From assembly GCA_905181995.1 (NCBI GenBank), contig CAJIZO010000205.1, positions 1 to 35,912 on the forward strand: a stretch of DNA of 35,912 nucleotides, given 5' to 3'. A model generated the notes under the pieces. It saw nothing but the letters and a program-made list of their open reading frames with translations. It did no database searches and was not told where the DNA came from. The translations under genes were made by a program, and so were the position numbers. This stretch comes from Flavobacteriaceae bacterium TMED48 (lineage in GTDB: Bacteria; Pseudomonadota; Gammaproteobacteria; Pseudomonadales; Porticoccaceae). Shown in pieces: positions 30,858 to 35,912 of this stretch (its first letter is position 1; every line of letters begins with the position of its first letter).

Positions 30858-32168
30858 TTACGGCTCTTCGGTCTCCTCGACCTCGAGGCAGACGCCGACA
30901 AACTTGGTAATCATGACGGTATTGTATTCCTCGGTTTCGAATCGATAGCGATCGACCCGAAAACTCACGTTGCCGTCTGGCATCCGTTCCAACTGTTCTA
31001 GCGCCAGTCCGTTGAGCGTCTTTGGTCCGTCGGTGGGCAGGCTCCACCCCGTCGACTTATTGATATCGCGGATGGTTGCAGCGCCGTCTATCAGGTAACC
31101 CCCATTGCGATGCACGACGATATCGTGATCTTGATTGGCGGCGTGGCTGGTAAAATCACCGACGATTTCTTCGAGAATATCTTCCAGCGTGACCAGGCCC
31201 TGGACCTCGCCGTACTCGTCGACAACAATTCCGAAGCGGCGGCGGGTTTTTTGAAAATTGAGCAGTTGTGTGGTCAGGCTGGTGCTTTCCGGAATAAAGT
31301 AGGGCTCCTCCGAAAAGCGTTTAATGGCGTTGTGCGTTAGCGTCTCTGATCGCAGCAGGTGGTGACCCTTGCGGACCTGAAATAATCCAACGACATTGTT
31401 AATATCGCCGTCATAGACGGGCAAGCGGCTGTACTCCGATGCAAATATCTGCGCCATTAAGTCGTCTATTGGACTCTCCAAATCGAGTCCGACGACTTCG
31501 GTCCGCGGTATCATTATATCCTCGACGGTGACGTTTTCTAAATCCAGAATGCCCTTCAACATCCGCTGATGGTTATCCGATATCTTATGACCGGAGCTGT
31601 CGACTAACGACTTTAATTCTTCGGTGTCCAGTCCATCGTCGCGGTTCTTGTTGGGGTCAAATCCGAGCAGACTAATCAGGCTGTTGGTCAGTTGATTGAT
31701 CATCCACACTAGCGGTGATAGCACTTGCAGCATCGGCTTCAAAAGATGACTGGCTTTAAACGCAAACCACTCAGGGTTCTGCGCAGCAATACTCTTCGGG
31801 GTGACCTCTGAAAACACCAGGACCAAGATGGTTAAGGTGGCGGTTGCGACCCAAGGTGCGGCGGCGGGGCCGACGTAGAGAACCGCCAACATATTGGCAA
31901 TAATAGCGGCGAGAATATTGACTGCGTTGTTGCCGATCAGGATCAGGCCAATCAGCTTGTCCGGTTTGGCAAGCAGTTTTGCGGCTCTTCGCGCGCCGGC
32001 GCTTTTTTTACTCTGGTGGCGGAGTCGATAGCGATTGAGCGACATCATGCCGGTTTCTGAGCCGGAAAAGAATGCTGAAACCAGCAGAAGTATGACCAGT
32101 GTTGTCCAAAGGACCCAAGGGTTGGCAGCGTCCAAGTATGCGTGGCCTATAAATTTTAGGCCCACCAT
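30858..32168 (-). CDS. CorC/HlyC (CNNM-type, DUF21 + CBS pair + CorC_HlyC domain) membrane protein
   Basis: SAFFSGSETGMMSLNRYRLRH, IMIPRTEVVGLDLESPIDDLM, VVDEYGEVQGLVTLEDILEEIVG. Confidence 0.92.
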   Translation of the reverse strand: MVGLKFIGHAYLDAANPWVLWTTLVILLLVSAFFSGSETGMMSLNRYRLRHQSKKSAGARRAAKLLAKPDKLIGLILIGNNAVNILAAIIANMLAVLYVGPAAAPWVATATLTILVLVFSEVTPKSIAAQNPEWFAFKASHLLKPMLQVLSPLVWMINQLTNSLISLLGFDPNKNRDDGLDTEELKSLVDSSGHKISDNHQRMLKGILDLENVTVEDIMIPRTEVVGLDLESPIDDLMAQIFASEYSRLPVYDGDINNVVGLFQVRKGHHLLRSETLTHNAIKRFSEEPYFIPESTSLTTQLLNFQKTRRRFGIVVDEYGEVQGLVTLEDILEEIVGDFTSHAANQDHDIVVHRNGGYLIDGAATIRDINKSTGWSLPTDGPKTLNGLALEQLERMPDGNVSFRVDRYRFETEEYNTVMITKFVGVCLEVEETEEP

Positions 32169-32203
32169 GGTGTATCAGTTGATGGCTTTTGGCAATAGAC
32201 TTT

Positions 32204-33019
32204 TTAAAGGGTTGAATTGATTGGCTGTGTGAGGATGAATTCGAGTACAAATTTGGAGCCAATAAAACCCGTTAGAACGCTTAGAAAACCCGCCCATGTC
32301 AGCCTTGTCGCGGTGCGACCACGCCAACCCCAATAGTGTCTGCCGCACAGTAAAAGTGCATAAAATAGCCAGGCAATGACGCTGAAAACTACTTTATGCA
32401 GGAGCTTTTGTGCAAAGAAATCATCGTAAAAAATAAATCCTGAAATCAGAGAAAGCGTTAAAAAGATCTCTCCGACCCAAATAATTTCAAATAGTAGGTG
32501 CTCCATTGTCTGCAGGGGCGGCAAGGTTTTTATCAGCGCATTTTGACGCTTGTTTTTTAGCAGCCAATCTTGAAAACCAATCAGTAGTGCCTGTAGCGCG
32601 GCGATTGCCAGCAGGCTATAGGCCAGTATCGACACGATGACGTGTGCTTGCATGCCATGGGATAGCGTCATCACCGGTTTACTGCTTGGATAGAGGGTGG
32701 TCAACAATAGTGTGGTTGCGGCAATGGGAAATAGCAGTAGATATAGGCTGTGTTGAATCTTGGTCAGACCGCTGACGAATACCATGGTATTGATTGCCAG
32801 CGAAATCAGCGAAAAGACCTTCAGTAAGCCAAGATCGAGTCCCTCGGGCTGCAGCAAAAAATTCAGCACGGCAAGCGTATGCGCTACCAGCGCTAATGCG
32901 GTGACAATCTGCAGCCGCAGGGCATTGAAATGCGGATCCCTGCGCACCTTGAGCAGGTGGTATGCAAAACCACCGCTGTAAAGTGCAATCGCCATCAGGC
33001 CAGGGATTAAAGTCGTCAT
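32204..33019 (-). CDS. CcsA/YpjD-like cytochrome c assembly family membrane protein
   Basis: Multi-TM protein with HVIVSILAYSLLAIAALQALL and HKVVFSVIAWLFYALLLCGRHYWGWRGRTATRLTWAGF; adjacent to ffh, as in many gammaproteobacteria. Confidence 0.85.
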   Translation of the reverse strand: MTTLIPGLMAIALYSGGFAYHLLKVRRDPHFNALRLQIVTALALVAHTLAVLNFLLQPEGLDLGLLKVFSLISLAINTMVFVSGLTKIQHSLYLLLFPIAATTLLLTTLYPSSKPVMTLSHGMQAHVIVSILAYSLLAIAALQALLIGFQDWLLKNKRQNALIKTLPPLQTMEHLLFEIIWVGEIFLTLSLISGFIFYDDFFAQKLLHKVVFSVIAWLFYALLLCGRHYWGWRGRTATRLTWAGFLSVLTGFIGSKFVLEFILTQPINSTL

Positions 33020-33096
33020 GTCGTGCCACTACCGCCGCAAAGTTTTGAGTGTGGCATATTCCGTAGTCCGGGTGAAGTGCATGAGAAAATTTTGGG

Positions 33097-33102
33097 TATA
33101 AT
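33097..33102 (+). promoter_or_regulatory. -10 element for ffh
   Basis: Exact TATAAT 31 nt before the ffh start region; weak -35. Confidence 0.45.
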
Positions 33103-33133
33103 GTCGGATAATTCGAATCGGAGGTAAGTCGTC

Positions 33134-34522
33134 GTGGCGATGTTTGAGAATTTAAGTGAACGCTTGGCCGCAAGTTTGAAAAAAATATCTGGCAAGGCCA
33201 GTCTCAGCGAAAGTAATATTGAGGAGACTCTGCGGGCTGTGCGCATGGCGCTGTTGGAGGCCGATGTCGCGCTGCCGGTGGTCAAGAGCTTTGTCGAACA
33301 GGTACGCCTGCGGGCGCTAGGCCAGGAGGTCAAGAGCAGCCTCAATCCGGGACAGCAGTTTCTAAAAATTGTTCAGGCCGAATTGGTGGCGGTAATGGGC
33401 GAGGAAAATCAATCGCTCGATCTTGCCGCGCAACCACCCGCGGTGATCCTGGTTGCCGGTCTGCAAGGAGCGGGTAAAACCACCTCAGTCGCGAAGTTGG
33501 CTCGCTATCTCCAAGAGCGCGATAAAAAGAAAGTCATGTTGGTGTCGGCGGATGTCTATCGCCCTGCAGCTATTACCCAGTTGCAGGTGCTGGCGGCGGA
33601 TGTTGGTGCATTGTTTCACCCCAGTGCGGCGAGTGAAAAGCCCGAGCGTATCGTAGCCGGTGCTCTGCAGGCAGCTAAGACCCAATTTGCCGATGTGTTA
33701 ATCATCGATACCGCCGGGAGGCTGCACGTCGATGATCAGTTGATGGCGGAAATCATTTCTATTCACGCGGTGGCTAAACCAGTGGAAACGCTGTTCGTGA
33801 TCGATGCAATGATCGGGCAGGATGCGGTGGTGACCGCTCAGGCGTTTGATCGTGCGCTGCCCTTGACCGGCGTGATTCTGACCAAGGTCGATGGTGATGC
33901 CCGCGGGGGTGCCGCGCTGTCGGTGCGCCAAGTGACCGGGAAACCGATCAAATTTATCGGTGTCGGTGAAAAGACTGATGCGCTTGAGCCGTTCTATCCC
34001 GAGAGAATAGCCTCGCGGATCTTGGGCATGGGTGACATGCTCTCGCTGATCGAAGAGGTTGAGCGCAAAGTCGACAAAAAGAAGGCCCAAAAGTTGGCCA
34101 ATAAAGTCGCGCGAGGTAAAGGTTTTGATCTCGAAGACCTGCGCGATCAGCTCAGACAGATGCAAGATATGGGCGGCATGAGCGGTTTGATGGACAAATT
34201 GCCGGGGATGGGCAACATGGCGCAAATGGCGCAGCAGTCGAATGTGACCAGTCAATTTGGTCGTATGGAAGTCATTATAGATTCGATGACGGCAGCCGAA
34301 CGACGCAATCCAGATATTCTCAACGGTTCGCGAAAGCGACGCATTACGCTGGGGTCTGGCACCAGCATACAGGATCTTAATCGCCTGCTAAAACAACACA
34401 AGCAGATGGGTAAGATGATGAAAAAAATGAAGGGCAAGGGGATGCAGAACATGATGCGCGGTCTGTCTGGCATGGGCGCTCCCGGCGGTGGCTTGCCGCC
34501 GGGCGGGATGCCAAAGTTTTAA
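33134..34522 (+). CDS. ffh: signal recognition particle protein Ffh
   Basis: MFENLSERLAASLKKISGKASLSESNIEETLRAVRMALLEADVALPVV, GLQGAGKTTSVAKLA, Met-rich M domain. Confidence 0.98.
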   Translation: MAMFENLSERLAASLKKISGKASLSESNIEETLRAVRMALLEADVALPVVKSFVEQVRLRALGQEVKSSLNPGQQFLKIVQAELVAVMGEENQSLDLAAQPPAVILVAGLQGAGKTTSVAKLARYLQERDKKKVMLVSADVYRPAAITQLQVLAADVGALFHPSAASEKPERIVAGALQAAKTQFADVLIIDTAGRLHVDDQLMAEIISIHAVAKPVETLFVIDAMIGQDAVVTAQAFDRALPLTGVILTKVDGDARGGAALSVRQVTGKPIKFIGVGEKTDALEPFYPERIASRILGMGDMLSLIEEVERKVDKKKAQKLANKVARGKGFDLEDLRDQLRQMQDMGGMSGLMDKLPGMGNMAQMAQQSNVTSQFGRMEVIIDSMTAAERRNPDILNGSRKRRITLGSGTSIQDLNRLLKQHKQMGKMMKKMKGKGMQNMMRGLSGMGAPGGGLPPGGMPKF

Positions 34523-34725
34523 ATGCCATAGTCGCTTGTCCAAGACATTTTTGTGGCTTGCGTGGCCTCGGTTTAGTGGTGAGATAAGGGTTTCTTTTTG
34601 TTGCTGTTTGGCGTAATATACCGCGCTTTTCGCGATCTATGCGTATCGAGTTTAAAAGGTGTCAACCGACATTGGTAAATGCTCTCACAGCGGATCATGG
34701 CCCGATAAATACAGGATTTTAGTAG

Positions 34726-34977
34726 ATGGTAACAATAAGATTGGCTCGCGGCGGCGCTAAAAAGCGTCCATTTTATCATGTCACAGTGTCGGATTCTCGC
34801 AATGCGCGAGACGCTCGTTATATTGAGCGTATCGGATTCTTTAACCCGGTTGCCAGAGGCGCAGAAGTTCGTTTGCGCGTTGACCTAGAGCGTGCGGCAT
34901 ACTGGCGTGGCCAGGGCGCGCAGGTTAGCGATCGCGTCTCTGCGTTACTCAAAGAGGCAGCCAAACTCGCCGCTTAG
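34726..34977 (+). CDS. rpsP: 30S ribosomal protein S16
   Basis: [41 protein letters not shown]. Confidence 0.99.
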   Translation: MVTIRLARGGAKKRPFYHVTVSDSRNARDARYIERIGFFNPVARGAEVRLRVDLERAAYWRGQGAQVSDRVSALLKEAAKLAA

Positions 34978-34988
34978 AGCGTTCGACT

Positions 34989-35543
34989 ATGGTCGACGGT
35001 GATCCACTGAAACCAAGTCTAGTCGTGGGCAGGGTAGCCTCGGTTCACGGAATTCGCGGTTGGTTGAAAGTGCGCTCATATACTGAGCATATCGACACCT
35101 TGATCGAATATCGACCCTGGTGGGTAGAGCTGGATGGTCAGTGGGTAGAACTTCCAGTTGACGACTGGAAACGCGTCACCCACAGAGGACTCAACGGGTT
35201 AATCGTTCACCTCGAAGGTCTCGACGACAGAGATAAGGCGCGCCAATGGTGCGGTTTGGATATCTGCGTAGCTGCAGACGCTTTGCCAAAACTCGATGCC
35301 AGTGAGACTTATTGGCACGAGTTGATTGGCCTTCAGGTGACCAGCCACTTCGAAGGGGTAGCGACGGTGCTCGGCTCGGTAGTGTCGGTATTGGCAACGG
35401 GTGCCAATGACGTATTGGTGGTGCGCGAAGATGACGCCGACTCCGATCGACGAGAGCGGTTGATCCCCTACGCTGAAGCTTATGTCTCGATGGTCGACGT
35501 TGAGAAGCGCACAATAGAAGTACAGTGGGACCCAGATTTTTAG
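34989..35543 (+). CDS. rimM: ribosome maturation factor RimM
   Basis: VVGRVASVHGIRGWLKVRSYTEHIDTLIEYRPWWVEL; between rpsP and trmD. Confidence 0.96.
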   Translation: MVDGDPLKPSLVVGRVASVHGIRGWLKVRSYTEHIDTLIEYRPWWVELDGQWVELPVDDWKRVTHRGLNGLIVHLEGLDDRDKARQWCGLDICVAADALPKLDASETYWHELIGLQVTSHFEGVATVLGSVVSVLATGANDVLVVREDDADSDRRERLIPYAEAYVSMVDVEKRTIEVQWDPDF

Positions 35544-35571
35544 TGGTGTTGTTGCAGCCCGGTAGTGACCT

Positions 35572-35912
35572 ATGAAGATTGCAGTGATTACGCTCTTCCC
35601 AGGCATGCTCGAGGCGCTGACGGGTTTTGGTGTCAGTGGCAGGGCAGTGAAGCAGGGAATGGTGTCGATTGAGGCGTTTAATCCGCGCGATTACACCACC
35701 GACAAACACCGTACGGTGGATGCGCGGCCCTACGGCGGCGGCCCCGGCATGTTGATGATGGTCGAGCCGCTGCGGCAGGCTTTGGACGCCGCTCGAGCGT
35801 GGATGGGGGACGACCAGCACCGTGTGATATACCTGTCACCTCAGGGGCGACTCCTGCAGCAAGCGGCGGTTAATCGCTGTGTTGATCAGGCCGGAATAAT
35901 TTTTATAGCCGG
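35572..35912 (+). CDS. trmD: tRNA (guanine-N1)-methyltransferase TrmD, truncated by window end
   Basis: Read directly: [67 protein letters not shown]...; absent from the ORF track because no stop lies in the window. Confidence 0.97.
   Translation, partial: MKIAVITLFPGMLEALTGFGVSGRAVKQGMVSIEAFNPRDYTTDKHRTVDARPYGGGPGMLMMVEPLRQALDAARAWMGDDQHRVIYLSPQGRLLQQAAVNRCVDQAGIIFIA

Overview
This 35.9 kb window is a gammaproteobacterial chromosomal segment dominated by core housekeeping genes. Left flank: a putative small lipoprotein, an un-tracked 56-aa membrane miniprotein, a CxxC hypothetical protein, a SAM methyltransferase and a periplasmic MsrA-thioredoxin-MsrB fusion, then djlA. Centre: initiator tRNA-fMet (metY)-rimP-nusA-infB-rbfA-truB-rpsO-pnp, then recN (minus), grpE-dnaK-dnaJ-dapB-carA-carB-greA. 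Right: argF and argD (minus), grxD, two divergent NUDIX genes, a gamma-carbonic-anhydrase-like gene, a DUF1289 gene, a CorC/HlyC transporter and a CcsA-like protein (both minus), then ffh-rpsP-rimM-trmD (trmD cut by the window end). I see no CRISPR array, prophage, transposon or recognisable defence system, and nothing that amounts to a new multigene system. The most interesting signals are in non-coding and architectural detail: (1) three mutually complementary segments plus a strong inner hairpin between metY and rimP, looking like an antiterminator/terminator switch for the nusA operon; (2) an initiator tRNA whose 1:72 mismatch is U.U instead of C.A; (3) an unusual MsrA-Trx-MsrB domain order with an MsrB lacking the usual Zn CxxC motifs; (4) a terminator-like hairpin inside the putative carA leader; (5) a circularly permuted version of the Pseudomonas-type recN...pnp supercluster; (6) a consensus sigma-32 promoter before grpE and weaker ones before dnaK and dnaJ; (7) 15-bp tandem repeats in and near the msr locus. 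All product calls come from reading the translations by eye; no searches were run.
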